Shown piece by piece: positions 34,861 to 44,478 of a stretch of DNA of 64,000 nucleotides (its first letter is position 1; each line of letters starts with the position of its first letter). Both the position numbers and the translations under genes were made by a program. The DNA is from Acerihabitans sp035013185 (GTDB lineage: Bacteria > Pseudomonadota > Gammaproteobacteria > Enterobacterales > Enterobacteriaceae): NCBI RefSeq assembly GCF_035013185.1, contig NZ_JAYGJO010000027.1:10617-74616 (forward strand), given 5' to 3'. Below the pieces are notes generated by a model, which ran no database searches, was not told the origin of the DNA, and saw only the letters and a program-made list of their open reading frames with translations.

Positions 34861-35487
34861 CTACGCCAGCTCGCCCCTGATCAGCGGGACAAAACGCACG
34901 GCCTCTACGGTCGCCACCATAAATTCACCGCCATGACGTCTTACGGTGGTGAGGTCCTGAGCATCCTCACCTACCGGCAGGACCATGATCCCGCCCTCAT
35001 CCAATTGCGCCATCAGCGCGGAAGGTATTTCCGGGGGAGCCGCGGTGACAATAATGGCATCAAATGGACCACGGGATGGCCAACCCTGCCAACCGTCACC
35101 GTGCCGGGTGGAGACATTATGCAAGTCCAGCTGTTTCAAACGGCGTTTAGCTTGCCACTGCAGCTTTTTTATCCGTTCAACCGAACAGACGTGCTGCACC
35201 AGATGCGCAAGGATAGCGGTTTGATAACCAGAGCCGGTGCCGATTTCCAGCACCCGGGATGTCGGCTGCAGACACAGCAGTTCGGTCATACGGGCAACAA
35301 TGTAGGGTTGCGAAATGGTTTGTCCCGAACCGATGGGCAAGGCGGTATTGTCATAGGCTTTGTGTTCAAAGGCTTCGTCGATAAATCTTTCGCGCGGAAC
35401 CGATTCGATGGCCAGCATCAGCCGTTCATCTTTAATTCCCTGTTGACGCAGCGTATCCAACAGTGTCTGTATCCGCCGATTTACCAT
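34861..35487 (-). CDS. pcm: Protein-L-isoaspartate O-methyltransferase
   Basis: Repairs isoaspartyl damage in aged proteins using SAM. 208 aa, the same length as E. coli. SAM site motif VLEIGTGSGYQTAILAHL, catalytic-side segment LPIGSGQTISQPYIVARMT, and post-motif FDAIIVTAAPPEIP are intact. Its start overlaps the end of surE by 7 nt, so the two are translationally coupled. Part of the surE-pcm-nlpD-rpoS stationary-phase block. Confidence 0.98.
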   Translation of the reverse strand: MVNRRIQTLLDTLRQQGIKDERLMLAIESVPRERFIDEAFEHKAYDNTALPIGSGQTISQPYIVARMTELLCLQPTSRVLEIGTGSGYQTAILAHLVQHVCSVERIKKLQWQAKRRLKQLDLHNVSTRHGDGWQGWPSRGPFDAIIVTAAPPEIPSALMAQLDEGGIMVLPVGEDAQDLTTVRRHGGEFMVATVEAVRFVPLIRGELA

Positions 35488-36242
35488 TTGCCGCAGACCT
35501 CAGCGTTTTCCAGCCACGAGGTAAGCACCGATTGGGTGGAATAAGCGGTTAAATCCACCTGCAACGGTGTGATGGACACATATCCTTGTTCAATCGCGGC
35601 AAAATCGGTATCAGGCCCATTATCTAACGTCGCCCCCGGCGGGCCAATCCAAAACATTTCCTGCCCGCGCGGGTCCAGTTGCCGGATAGCCTGGTTGGCG
35701 GGATGACGGCTGCCGCAACGGGTCACTTTGATTCCTTTGATTTCCGACAACGGTAAATTGGGTACATTGATGTTTAAAATTCTACCGGTGCGCAAGGGTT
35801 CTCCGGTCAGCGCCCGGAGCAGTCGGCAGACAACGGTCACCGCCGTCGCGTAGTGGTCAGTGCCGTTGAGGGAAACGGCCAGGGCAGGCAGCCCCAGATG
35901 CCGTCCTTCCATGGCTGCAGCGACCGTACCGGAATAAATGACGTCATCGCCCAAATTAGGGCCGGCGTTAATCCCCGACACGACGATATCGGGGCCGGGG
36001 CGCATCAGCGCATTCACCCCGAGATAAACGCAATCAGTGGGCGTACCAGACTGTACTGCGATATCGCCATTAGTCTCTTTGCGGGTTCTTAGCGGGACAT
36101 CGAGGGTTAACGAATTTGACGCACCGCTGCGGTTACGGTCGGGCGCGACAATCTGTACGTCGGCAAATTGACGCATGGCAACCGCCAGCAGTTGAATGCC
36201 TGGCGCATGAATTCCATCATCATTACTTAGCAGTATGCGCAT
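35481..36242 (-). CDS. surE: 5'/3'-nucleotidase SurE
   Basis: Metal-dependent nucleoside monophosphate phosphatase and exopolyphosphatase, 253 aa as in E. coli. Metal-ligand signature MRILLSNDDGIHAPGI (Asp8, Asp9), Ser in RNRSGASNSLTLD, and Asn in VVSGINAGPNLGDDVIYSGT. Overlaps pcm by 7 nt. In E. coli it also overlaps truD, while here 353 bp separate them. Confidence 0.98.
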   Translation of the reverse strand: MRILLSNDDGIHAPGIQLLAVAMRQFADVQIVAPDRNRSGASNSLTLDVPLRTRKETNGDIAVQSGTPTDCVYLGVNALMRPGPDIVVSGINAGPNLGDDVIYSGTVAAAMEGRHLGLPALAVSLNGTDHYATAVTVVCRLLRALTGEPLRTGRILNINVPNLPLSEIKGIKVTRCGSRHPANQAIRQLDPRGQEMFWIGPPGATLDNGPDTDFAAIEQGYVSITPLQVDLTAYSTQSVLTSWLENAEVCGKW

Positions 36243-36595
36243 ATTGTTATGAGCTTATTAATTATGAGAAGTTATAAATACGCCGCCCAACCATGGAACA
36301 AAAATCCACCCGTCATCCGCCGCGCCGGGCCAACGGGCAAGGGCAGTAAAAATAAAAACAATAATCGCATGAAACGTCACGCTGGTGAAGTCTGGAATGG
36401 CCAACCAAAAATAAAATACCCAAGATAGATTTGTTCCCGCTCATCTCCCTATACTACCCTGAAAAGACCTCATTTTGAATAAACAGACGGTAGATTGGCT
36501 AAGCGAAAGTCACTGTTTCAGGCTGATCGTAGTGTCAACCAAAAGCGCCGTGCCCGGTAAGTTGACCTTGGTGGTGACCGGGCAACTGGGGGGCG
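36243..36595. other. surE-truD spacer
   Basis: 353 bp without a convincing gene. In E. coli truD and surE overlap, so this spacer is an insertion or an expanded intergenic. It should hold a new promoter for surE-pcm-nlpD. Near 36552-36594 GCCCGGTAAGTTGACC and GGTGACCGGGC could pair as a truD 3' hairpin. Confidence 0.4.
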
Positions 36596-37645
36596 CTATA
36601 CCGCGATATCCGCCGGTGCATCGAGCAATTCACGTACGACGCTGGTGGCAAAACAACCGGCGGGTAAGGCAAATGAGAGCACCAGTATGCGGTCATCTTG
36701 CCACTGCCACTGCATATCGGTAGGTCTTAGCAAGAGCGCGCGCCGCGCAGGTTCCACCCGTTCGCGCGTCAGCAACGCCAACAGCTCCGGCTGTCCCGCC
36801 AGACAGGCCTGTTCAAACGCCAAGGCTTCCCCCGCACTGCCAGGTTCGCCGTCGCCTGGTAGCGGTGCGGTCAACATCAGTTCACCACTGGCAACTCGTG
36901 CCGGCAGCGTCGGCATGTCGTCATCGGTCGCCACAAACCAACTCCCCCGCCCAGCCAACTGCAATGCATCGCCGGGGAGTACGCATTCGCGGCCAAGGCG
37001 TTGCAAACGCGCGTTTACCACCAGATTGAACAGCGCGCTGCGTGCGCTTGAGAGATAAAAGCTACGCTTGCTGCGCTCTTTGACCTTAATCTCACCTCGT
37101 GACCAGCGTAGCGCCCGATCGATATTATTGCCATGATGGCCAAAACGCTGGCTACCAAAATAATTGGGCACGCCCTCATGGGCGACCAGCGCCAACCGCT
37201 GCTCTAGCGCCGGCCGGTCGCTGATATCACGCAATATCAGTGTAAAAGCATTGCCCTTCAACGTACCGATCCGCAGTTTTCGACCATGGCGGGTGGTCGC
37301 AATGATCTCACATCCCGCCAGTTGAAACTGGGTGAAATCAGGCGTTTCTTTACCGGGTAAATGCAGGCAGAACCATTGTTCCGTCACCGCATGCCGATCT
37401 TTAAGACCCGCATAACTTACCGAACGGGCCGGAATACCGGCGAATTTAGCCAGTTCCTCGGCAACAAATACGGTATTGGAACCGGTTTTCCGCACCCGTA
37501 CCAAGACATGCTCACCCTCGCCGTCCGGAATAAAACCCAAATCCTCCAGCACCAGGAAATCCTCGGGCTGAGCCTTGATGACGCCACTGGCTGTGGGTTT
37601 GCCATGCAACCAACATAATTGTTGATAATCGAGGGGATTCATCAT
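36596..37645 (-). CDS. truD: tRNA pseudouridine(13) synthase
   Basis: Modifies U13 in tRNA-Glu. 349 aa as in E. coli. Catalytic Asp in SYAGLKDRHAVTEQW (E. coli Asp80), further GVPNYFGSQRFGHHGNN and RSAFLYLSSARSALFN-like segment RSFYLSSARSALFN. The start Met at 37645 overlaps the ispF stop (ATGA); a second Met follows directly. Confidence 0.97.
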   Translation of the reverse strand: MMNPLDYQQLCWLHGKPTASGVIKAQPEDFLVLEDLGFIPDGEGEHVLVRVRKTGSNTVFVAEELAKFAGIPARSVSYAGLKDRHAVTEQWFCLHLPGKETPDFTQFQLAGCEIIATTRHGRKLRIGTLKGNAFTLILRDISDRPALEQRLALVAHEGVPNYFGSQRFGHHGNNIDRALRWSRGEIKVKERSKRSFYLSSARSALFNLVVNARLQRLGRECVLPGDALQLAGRGSWFVATDDDMPTLPARVASGELMLTAPLPGDGEPGSAGEALAFEQACLAGQPELLALLTRERVEPARRALLLRPTDMQWQWQDDRILVLSFALPAGCFATSVVRELLDAPADIAV

Positions 37646-38118
37646 TGTATTTTTAACAGCAGGACTACCGCCTCACAGGCAATACCCTCACCGCGCCCGG
37701 TAAACCCCAGCTGTTCGGTGGTGGTGGCCTTAACGTTCACGTCGTCCATGTGGCATTGCAAATCCTCCGCCAGATGAATGCGCATCTGTGGGATATGCGG
37801 CGCCATCTTTGGCGCCTGGGCAATAATGGTGATATCGATATTGCCCAGACGATAACCCTTCTCCTGGATCCGCCGCCAGGCTTCTCGCAACAGCTCGCGG
37901 CTATCGACATCTTTATACGCCGCGTCAGTGTCAGGAAACAACTTACCGATATCGCCGAGGGCGGCAGCACCTAACAAGGCATCAGTGGCGGCATGCAGCG
38001 CTACGTCCCCGTCGGAATGGGCCAATAGTCCTTGCGCGAACGGGATGCGCACCCCGGCGATAATTAATGGGCCGGCGCCGCCAAATTTATGTACGTCAAA
38101 ACCATGACCGATACGCAT
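37642..38118 (-). CDS. ispF: 2-C-methyl-D-erythritol 2,4-cyclodiphosphate synthase
   Basis: MEP pathway enzyme that makes MEcPP. 158 aa. Metal ligands Asp8 and His10 in MRIGHGFDVHKFGG, and third ligand in LAHSDGDVALHAATDAL (His42). FPDTDAAYKDVDSRELL and VNVKATTTEQLGFTGRGEGI are typical. Operon ispD-ispF-truD, as in E. coli but with 55 bp between ispD and ispF (E. coli has them adjacent). Confidence 0.98.
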   Translation of the reverse strand: MRIGHGFDVHKFGGAGPLIIAGVRIPFAQGLLAHSDGDVALHAATDALLGAAALGDIGKLFPDTDAAYKDVDSRELLREAWRRIQEKGYRLGNIDITIIAQAPKMAPHIPQMRIHLAEDLQCHMDDVNVKATTTEQLGFTGRGEGIACEAVVLLLKIQ

Positions 38119-38173
38119 TTCCGGTTCTCCTTATTGTGCCGTTGATCGCTGCCACGCAGAGTGCTGCGGTTGA

Positions 38174-38926
38174 TCATTTGGCAATGGAATCATTTTGTAA
38201 TTGGGTAAAATAGAAGGTTGCCAGCGCTAAATCTTCTGGACGTGTGACTTTGATGTTATCGCCCCGTCCGGGCACCAGCAAAGGCTGATAACCGCAGTAT
38301 TCCAGCGCCGATGCTTCGTCGGTAATCTGCGCGCCTTCGGCCAGCGCTTTGGTCAGGCAGTCCCTAAGCAGCACCAGCGGGAACAGTTGTGGGGTCAGGG
38401 CGTGCCATAAATCCTGGCGTTCCACGGTATGGTCGATGGTCGCGATCTGCTCCGTGCTCCGATCGGTGGCGGCGTTGCTGGCGCGCTTCATGGTATCGTT
38501 AACCGGCGTAGCCAGGATGCCACCGATAGGCGTGTGGTTAGTGATGGCCAGCAAGCGTGCCAGATCGTCTTGATGAAGGCAGGGGCGCGCGGCGTCATGC
38601 ACCAATACCCAATCAGGATTCCAGGCTTGCGCCAGACGCAGGCCGGCCATAACTGAATCGGCGCGTTGCTTACCGCCGATAACCCGGCTGACCCGGCGGT
38701 CATGGGCGATGGCCAACGTATCGAAATAACGGTCGTGCGCACTGACAGCCACAATGACCCGGCGCACGCAGTCCTGGCGTAACAATGCGTCGATGGCATG
38801 TTCCAGCAGGGTTTTACCACCGATAGTGAGGTATTGTTTTGGGCAATCCATATGCATGCGACTGCCGATACCGGCGGCCGGCAAAATAGCGATGACGTCG
38901 AGAGACGTGCCGAAAGATGAGGCCAT
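38174..38926 (-). CDS. ispD: 2-C-methyl-D-erythritol 4-phosphate cytidylyltransferase
   Basis: MEP pathway cytidylyltransferase, 250 aa (E. coli 236). CTP-binding motif LPAAGIGSRMHMDCPKQYL, HDAARPCLHQDDL and ITDEASALEYCG are present. An insert of about 10 residues around SNAATDRSTEQ and a slightly longer C-terminus (FTQLQNDSIAK) explain the extra length. The start codon overlaps the ftsB stop by one nt (TAATG). Confidence 0.97.
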   Translation of the reverse strand: MASSFGTSLDVIAILPAAGIGSRMHMDCPKQYLTIGGKTLLEHAIDALLRQDCVRRVIVAVSAHDRYFDTLAIAHDRRVSRVIGGKQRADSVMAGLRLAQAWNPDWVLVHDAARPCLHQDDLARLLAITNHTPIGGILATPVNDTMKRASNAATDRSTEQIATIDHTVERQDLWHALTPQLFPLVLLRDCLTKALAEGAQITDEASALEYCGYQPLLVPGRGDNIKVTRPEDLALATFYFTQLQNDSIAK

Positions 38927-39243
38927 TATTGATTATTTGGTGAAACGGGCGCAGCAGGCCGACGTTTAGATTGGTCGGGCACCAAGCGATAAAAGGTCTC
39001 GCCCGGCTTAATCATGCCAAGCTCGTTGCGTGATCGTTCCTCGATGGCTTCTTGCCCATCGTTTAGATCCTTAATTTCTGCAAACAGCTGATCATTGCGT
39101 GCTTTTAGCTTTGCATTACTCGCCTGTTGGACCGCCACATCGTCCTGAACCCGGACTAAATCGTGCACACCATTTTTACCCAGCCATAAGGAATATTGCA
39201 GCCAGCCAAGCAGAACAAGTAATAGCAGCGTAAGTTTTCCCAT
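38926..39243 (-). CDS. ftsB: Cell division protein FtsB
   Basis: Small bitopic divisome protein of the FtsQLB complex. 105 aa from MGKLTLLLLVLLGWLQYSLW (E. coli 103). Residues 4-20 form the membrane segment; residues 28-70 a coiled coil (VQDDVAVQQASNAKLKARND); then EAIEERSRNELGMIKPGETF. The upstream open frame to 39315 is discarded because it lacks homology. Translationally coupled to ispD. Confidence 0.97.
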   Translation of the reverse strand: MGKLTLLLLVLLGWLQYSLWLGKNGVHDLVRVQDDVAVQQASNAKLKARNDQLFAEIKDLNDGQEAIEERSRNELGMIKPGETFYRLVPDQSKRRPAAPVSPNNQ

Positions 39244-39402
39244 CCCCGCCCCCTGAAAGACCGCCCAATCATCCCATAACTTATGGCCGGACTCCACACC
39301 GACAGGCAAATTCAAGGGGTAAAACCCTGGAAAGCTGCTTTATTACCCTATCTGTTGATGTTTTTTTACGGTTTGTTACCTCAGGTAACCGCACATCCGC
39401 GG

Positions 39403-39750
39403 TTACCACCCCGTCAAGAGGGCAAAAACCGACCAGAACAGGCAGAACACCGCGATGCCGATGCAGGGAATCATCCATAAGAGACGGCCATTCAGCAGCA
39501 CGCTGAAAATAAGGCCGATCAGCACCGATACGGGGATCAAGGCCAGAAAAAACGGCCAAGTATACAGCATGAAAAATAGCGCATTGGCGCCATAGAAAAA
39601 GAAAGGAACCGAAAAAGCCAACCAGTAGAAGATAAAACCCGCCATCGCTCCTACAAAGCCATAACCCGGCTCTTCCGCGTTGCTCTCATTCGCTAGCACG
39701 GTGATAAACTTCGCCGGTATGACCTGCTTTGGTTGAATGGCATTGGGCAT
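39403..39750 (-). CDS. ygbE: Inner-membrane protein YgbE (DUF3561)
   Basis: 115-aa protein with three to four membrane helices (GFIFYWLAFSVPFFFYGANA, LFFMLYTWPFFLALIPVSVL, LLWMIPCIGIAVFCLFWSVF). YGANALFFMLYTWPFFLALIPV matches E. coli YgbE (YGSNTLFFFIYTWPFFLALMPV) closely when read in parts. Function unknown. The start at 39750 has AGGA 12 nt before it; an in-frame Met at 39795 is possible. Between cysC and ftsB, as in E. coli. Confidence 0.88.
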   Translation of the reverse strand: MPNAIQPKQVIPAKFITVLANESNAEEPGYGFVGAMAGFIFYWLAFSVPFFFYGANALFFMLYTWPFFLALIPVSVLIGLIFSVLLNGRLLWMIPCIGIAVFCLFWSVFALLTGW

Positions 39751-39812
39751 AAATAGTGTATCCTGGACTCTTAACTCGGCGACACGCTCATGCACAACGC
39801 CGATTTGGCTTC

Positions 39813-40433
39813 TCAGGACTCGATAATAACCTGCCTGCGCAGCGCGTCTAATAAATGCTGAGTCAAATGTGTTACCAATTGTTGGCCGTCGAGATGCACG
39901 TCCGGTTGTTCCGGTGCTTCATAAACTGAATCAATACCGGTAAAATTAGGCAGTTCGCCAGCACGGGCTTTTTTATACAAACCCTTGGGGTCGCGGGCCT
40001 CGCAAACCTGCAGCGGCGTATCAACATAGATTTCAATGAACCGCCCTTGCGGCAACAGTTCGCGCACCATGCGACGTTCAGAGCGATGCGGGGAAATAAA
40101 CGCCGTCAGCACCACTAACCCCGCATCTACCATCAAGCGCGCAACCTCACCCACCCGGCGAATATTTTCCCGTCGATCGGCATCATTAAAACCCAGATCG
40201 CGGCATAACCCATGGCGTACATTATCGCCATCGAGTAAGTATGTGCTTACACCTAATTGATGCAGCGCCTGTTCAAGGGCACCGGCTACAGTAGATTTAC
40301 CCGATCCGGACAGGCCGGTAAACCACAGCACCACCCCGCGATGACCATGTCGTTTTTCCCGTTCCTCCTGGGACACCGGGTGATCATGCCAAACGAGATT
40401 GTCATCCAATGTCCCGTTACGCTTACCGTCCAT
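39813..40433 (-). CDS. cysC: Adenylylsulfate kinase
   Basis: Phosphorylates APS to PAPS in sulfate assimilation. 206 aa (E. coli 201). P-loop GLSGSGKS at 40-47, LLDGDNVRHGLCRDLGFNDA, and FIEIYVDTPLQVCEARDPKG. Last gene of the cysG-cysD-cysN-cysC operon, 2 nt after cysN. Confidence 0.98.
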   Translation of the reverse strand: MDGKRNGTLDDNLVWHDHPVSQEEREKRHGHRGVVLWFTGLSGSGKSTVAGALEQALHQLGVSTYLLDGDNVRHGLCRDLGFNDADRRENIRRVGEVARLMVDAGLVVLTAFISPHRSERRMVRELLPQGRFIEIYVDTPLQVCEARDPKGLYKKARAGELPNFTGIDSVYEAPEQPDVHLDGQQLVTHLTQHLLDALRRQVIIES

Positions 40434-40435
40434 GT

Positions 40436-41863
40436 TTATTTTCCCCCCAGTAAATTACGGGTGCCCCAATGTGGAAAATGCCGACGTACCAGCGCGTTCA
40501 GTTCCAGCTCAAAATCGCTATGCGGTTGAGGTTCCTGGAATACCTCGGCTAAAGGTTCGCGTACCATACCGGCACCTACGGTAACGTTACTGAGCCGATC
40601 GATAAAAATCATACCGCCGGTAACGGCGTTATCCGGATATTGATCCAATATCATCGGCTCATCGAACGCCAACTCGACCAGGCCGATACCGTTTAGCGGC
40701 AGGCTATCCACCACCCGCTGGGTCAAACTGTTAATCTCTACCTGATACTGGATGTTTTCAACCCGGGCACGGGTTTTCTTACCGGCGATTTTAATATCAA
40801 AACTCTGTCCCTCCACGAGCGGCTGTTCCGTCATCCACACGACATCCACTAGGGCGTTGCGCACGGGTTGCAGGGTCTCGCCGGCGTCCACCAGCAGATC
40901 ACCGCGACTGATATCGATGTCGTCTGCCAGCACCAGTGTTATCGCCTCGCCGGCCCAGGCCTCGGTTAAATCACCGTCAAAGGTGACGATGCGGGCGATA
41001 GTCGATGTGACACCCGAAGGTAGCACCTTGACGTGTTGCCCTACCCGTAGCACACCGGACGCCACAGTACCGGCATAACCACGAAAATCGAGGTTTGGCC
41101 GGTTAACGTATTGCACCGGGAAACGCATCGGCTGCTGTTCGTTGAGATTGATCACGTCCACCGTTTCCAAGACGTCCAGCAGGGTCGGCCCGCTATACCA
41201 GGGCATGGCGTGGCTTAAGGTCACGACATTATCGCCATCCAAGGCGGAAATGGGCACAAACGTGATGCTGAGGTCGACGGGCAACTCTTCGGCGAAACGC
41301 AGATAGTCTTGTTTAAATTTTTCATAAATTGCCTGGTCGTAATCCACCAGGTCCATTTTATTCACGGCCACCACCAGATGACGGATGCCCAGTAATGTAC
41401 TGATAAAACTATGGCGGCGGGTTTGATCCAACACGCCCTTGCGCGCGTCGATAAGCAAAATAGCCAAATCACAGGTGGAAGCACCAGTGGCCATATTGCG
41501 GGTATATTGTTCGTGCCCCGGGGTATCGGCGATAATAAATTTGCGTTTTTCTGTTGAAAAATAACGATAGGCTACATCAATGGTAATGCCCTGTTCACGT
41601 TCAGCCTGCAGTCCGTCCACCAGCAGGGCCAAATCCAGTTTTTCGCCTTGGGTGCCGATACGTTTGCTGTCGGAGTGCAAGGTGGTCAGTTGGTCTTCAT
41701 AAATCTGGCGGGTATCATGCAGCAGACGGCCAATCAGGGTGCTTTTGCCATCATCAACACTACCGCAGGTGAGGAAACGCAGCAGCGTTTTGTATTGTTG
41801 CGTATGCAGGTAGGCTTCGACCCCGCCCTGCTCGGCGATCTGTTTAGCTATAATAGTATTCAT
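40436..41863 (-). CDS. cysN: Sulfate adenylyltransferase subunit 1 (GTPase)
   Basis: GTPase subunit that drives APS formation by CysD. 475 aa as in E. coli. G1 GSVDDGKS at 34-41, G2 region EREQGITIDVAYRYFST, G3 DTPGHEQYTRNM, G4 NKMDLVDY, then two beta-barrel domains. cysD lies 12 nt upstream and cysC 2 nt downstream. Confidence 0.99.
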   Translation of the reverse strand: MNTIIAKQIAEQGGVEAYLHTQQYKTLLRFLTCGSVDDGKSTLIGRLLHDTRQIYEDQLTTLHSDSKRIGTQGEKLDLALLVDGLQAEREQGITIDVAYRYFSTEKRKFIIADTPGHEQYTRNMATGASTCDLAILLIDARKGVLDQTRRHSFISTLLGIRHLVVAVNKMDLVDYDQAIYEKFKQDYLRFAEELPVDLSITFVPISALDGDNVVTLSHAMPWYSGPTLLDVLETVDVINLNEQQPMRFPVQYVNRPNLDFRGYAGTVASGVLRVGQHVKVLPSGVTSTIARIVTFDGDLTEAWAGEAITLVLADDIDISRGDLLVDAGETLQPVRNALVDVVWMTEQPLVEGQSFDIKIAGKKTRARVENIQYQVEINSLTQRVVDSLPLNGIGLVELAFDEPMILDQYPDNAVTGGMIFIDRLSNVTVGAGMVREPLAEVFQEPQPHSDFELELNALVRRHFPHWGTRNLLGGK

Positions 41864-41875
41864 GACGATCGCTCC

Positions 41876-42784
41876 TTAAAAATAACCCTGGCGTTTTTTC
41901 ATTTCCATCGATCCGGATTGATCCCGGTCGATAGCCCGTCCCTGCCGTTCGCTGGTGGTGGAGACCAGCATTTCCTCAATAATCTGCGGCAGGGTTTGCG
42001 CCGTCGACTCCACGGCCCCGGTTAGCGGCCAGCAGCCAAGCGTGCGAAAACGCACCATGCGCTGGCTGACCACTTCACCCGGGCGCAATTCGATACGATC
42101 GTCGTCCACCATAAGCAGCATTCCGTCTCGTTCGAGCACCGGACGCGGGCTGGCCAGATACAGTGGGACGATGTCAATATTTTCCAAGAAGATATATTGC
42201 CAAATATCCAGCTCAGTCCAGTTGGATAGGGGGAATACGCGGATGCTTTCCCCCTTATTAATCTGGCCGTTATAGTTATGCCACAGTTCGGGTCGCTGGT
42301 TTTTCGGATCCCAACGATGAAAACGATCGCGAAAAGAGTAGATCCGCTCCTTGGCGCGGGATTTTTCCTCATCACGACGGGCGCCGCCAAAGGCCGCGTC
42401 AAAGCCGTATTTATTCAAGGCCTGTTTCAGGCCTTCGGTTTTCATAATATCGGTATGTTTGGCACTGCCGTGAACAAACGGGTTTATGCCCATGGCCACG
42501 CCGTCAGGATTGCGATGCACGATCAATTCAAAACCATAGGTTTTCGCCATGCGATCGCGAAACTGATACATTTCACGAAATTTCCAGCCGGTATCCACAT
42601 GCAGTAGTGGAAACGGCAGATTACCGGGGAAAAACGCCTTGCGCGCCAGATGCAGCATCACCGAGGAATCTTTACCAATAGAGTACATCATGACCGGATT
42701 AGCAAATTCGGCCGCGACTTCACGGATGATATGGATGCTTTCCGCCTCCAACTGTCGCAAATGGGTGAGTCGTTGTTGATCCAT
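41876..42784 (-). CDS. cysD: Sulfate adenylyltransferase subunit 2
   Basis: ATP sulfurylase catalytic subunit (sulfate + ATP to APS). 302 aa as in E. coli when started at MDQQRLTHLRQLEAES (42784); an upstream open stretch of 35 codons overlaps cysG and is not real. PP-loop motif YSIGKDSSVMLHLA, RRDEEKSRAKERIYSFRDRF and NWTELDIWQYIFLE are intact. The start lies 10 nt after the cysG stop. Confidence 0.98.
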   Translation of the reverse strand: MDQQRLTHLRQLEAESIHIIREVAAEFANPVMMYSIGKDSSVMLHLARKAFFPGNLPFPLLHVDTGWKFREMYQFRDRMAKTYGFELIVHRNPDGVAMGINPFVHGSAKHTDIMKTEGLKQALNKYGFDAAFGGARRDEEKSRAKERIYSFRDRFHRWDPKNQRPELWHNYNGQINKGESIRVFPLSNWTELDIWQYIFLENIDIVPLYLASPRPVLERDGMLLMVDDDRIELRPGEVVSQRMVRFRTLGCWPLTGAVESTAQTLPQIIEEMLVSTTSERQGRAIDRDQSGSMEMKKRQGYF

Positions 42785-42794
42785 TATTAAGTCC

Positions 42795-44210
42795 TTAAGC
42801 CAGGTTGACCAGTGACGCGCATTGATGTGCGGCCGCGTATTGTGAGCCGAACCAGGCAATTTCATCATGAAGGGTGACCACGTCGCCAATAACCAGCAAC
42901 GCCGGGGTCGGTGCCCGCTGTGCCAGCTGGTCCAAATGCTCCAGAGTGCCGGTGAACACCTGTTGATCAGCGCAGGTGCCGCGGCTTATCACCGCCACCG
43001 GCGTTTGCGGTGCCCGACCATGCTGTATCAACTGCCGGCTGATTTGCGCCGCTTTGAGTACGCCCATATAAATTGCCAGCGTCTGCCGTCCCGCCGCCAG
43101 CGCTGGCCAATTGAGCGTCTCACCGTCGCTACGGCCATGTCCGGTAATAAACGTCACGCTTTGCGCATGATCGCGGTGAGTCAGGGGAATACCTGCATAA
43201 GCCGTGGCACCGGCGGCGGCGGTCACACCCGGCACCACCTGGAACGCCAAACCGGCGGCGGCAACCGCTTGCAGTTCCTCACCGCCGCGGCCAAAAATAA
43301 ACGGATCGCCACCTTTTAGTCGCACCACCCGCTGACCTTTCCGTGCATGGGCAATCAACAACTGGTTAATATCATGCTGGGGCATGCAGTGACCACCAGC
43401 GCGTTTGCCAACACAGATGCGCTCTGCATCGCGGCGCACCAAATCAAGCACGTCATCGCTAACCAAATAGTCATACAGCACGACGTCAGCTTGCTGCATT
43501 AATTGCAGGGCGCGCAGCGTCAGCAGACCAGCATCGCCCGGCCCCGCCCCCACCAGCGCCACGTCTCCCGCCTGCTCCGCGGGTGCTGTCAGCTCATCTT
43601 GTAGTGCGGTTTCGGCAGCGTCGATTTGCCCCCGGGCCACCAATGCGGCAAACCGACCGTTAAGCGCCCGCTCCCAAAAACGGCGACGTCCATTGATTGA
43701 CGAGATGCGCTGTTTGACCCGCTCGCGCCAGGCACCGGCAATCTGTGCCATCGCACCAATGGAAGCCGGCAACAGGGATTCGAGTTTCTCCCGCAGCATA
43801 CGTGCCAACACCGGCGCGTTACCGCCAGAAGAAATCGCGACTACGATCGGAGAGCGATCGACGATGGACGGAAAAATAAATGAGCACTTGGGCTGATCGT
43901 CCACCACATTGGCCAGCATCTGCCGGCGGTCGGCTGCCGCAGAAACCTCGGCGTTTAATTCGGCATCGTTGGTCGCAGCGATAACCAGAAATACGCCATC
44001 CAGCATGCCGACGGAAAACACCTCGCCCAACCAGTGTAGGGTTGCGGAGTCAACCTGTTGTTGCAGTTCTGGGCACAAATGACGGGCGACCACTCGGACC
44101 TTGGCTCCTGCGCGCTGTAGCAGAAGGATCTTCCGGGCAGCAACGTCCCCGCCGCCCACCACCAGCACCGGACGCTGCCTGAGATCGGCAAATAGCGGTA
44201 AATAATCCAC
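42795..44210 (-). CDS. cysG: Siroheme synthase (uroporphyrinogen methyltransferase / dehydrogenase / ferrochelatase)
   Basis: Trifunctional enzyme that makes the siroheme needed by CysI. 471 aa (E. coli 457). N-terminal bifunctional dehydrogenase-chelatase domain (LFADLRQRPVLVVGGGDVAA, VDRSPIVVAISSGGNAPVLA), C-terminal SUMT domain from residue about 215 (VALVGAGPGDAGLLTLRAL, RLKGGDPFIFGRGGEE, VVPGVTAAAGATAYAGIPLT). Start GTG at 44210 with AAAGG upstream. In E. coli cysG is in the nir operon; here it leads the cysDNC operon, as I recall for Serratia and Yersinia. Divergent from iap; a CysB-dependent promoter is expected in 44211-44478, but I cannot place its sites firmly. Confidence 0.97.
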   Translation of the reverse strand: MDYLPLFADLRQRPVLVVGGGDVAARKILLLQRAGAKVRVVARHLCPELQQQVDSATLHWLGEVFSVGMLDGVFLVIAATNDAELNAEVSAAADRRQMLANVVDDQPKCSFIFPSIVDRSPIVVAISSGGNAPVLARMLREKLESLLPASIGAMAQIAGAWRERVKQRISSINGRRRFWERALNGRFAALVARGQIDAAETALQDELTAPAEQAGDVALVGAGPGDAGLLTLRALQLMQQADVVLYDYLVSDDVLDLVRRDAERICVGKRAGGHCMPQHDINQLLIAHARKGQRVVRLKGGDPFIFGRGGEELQAVAAAGLAFQVVPGVTAAAGATAYAGIPLTHRDHAQSVTFITGHGRSDGETLNWPALAAGRQTLAIYMGVLKAAQISRQLIQHGRAPQTPVAVISRGTCADQQVFTGTLEHLDQLAQRAPTPALLVIGDVVTLHDEIAWFGSQYAAAHQCASLVNLA

Positions 44211-44478
44211 GGCAACCTTTTAATGATTTGTTTTAGGAATAATATGACTATACGTCTTGCGATTAGGTTCTATGAAATAGTTAATTGGAATTACAATTGC
44301 ATTAATGGAATAACGCCGCCATTGACAATCTGAAGAGAGAAACTGCGCCAACGAATCGTGCGATTATTTCTCCAATATGCTGGGTACGAATTGTGTTGAC
44401 CCGCCGGCGGTACCATACTATGGCACAGGGTTAAGCGGCCCACTTCCGCCCCGCTTCGGTTAACAAGGATACTGTTTT

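Noticed and set aside
36475..36723. 82-aa plus-strand frame at the truD 3' end
   Set aside because: Half of it is antisense to truD and it resembles nothing known.
44211..44478. CysB operator in the cysG-iap gap
   Set aside because: AT-rich ATTCC/GGAAT words occur near 44290-44312, but half-site spacing cannot be judged well enough to annotate.
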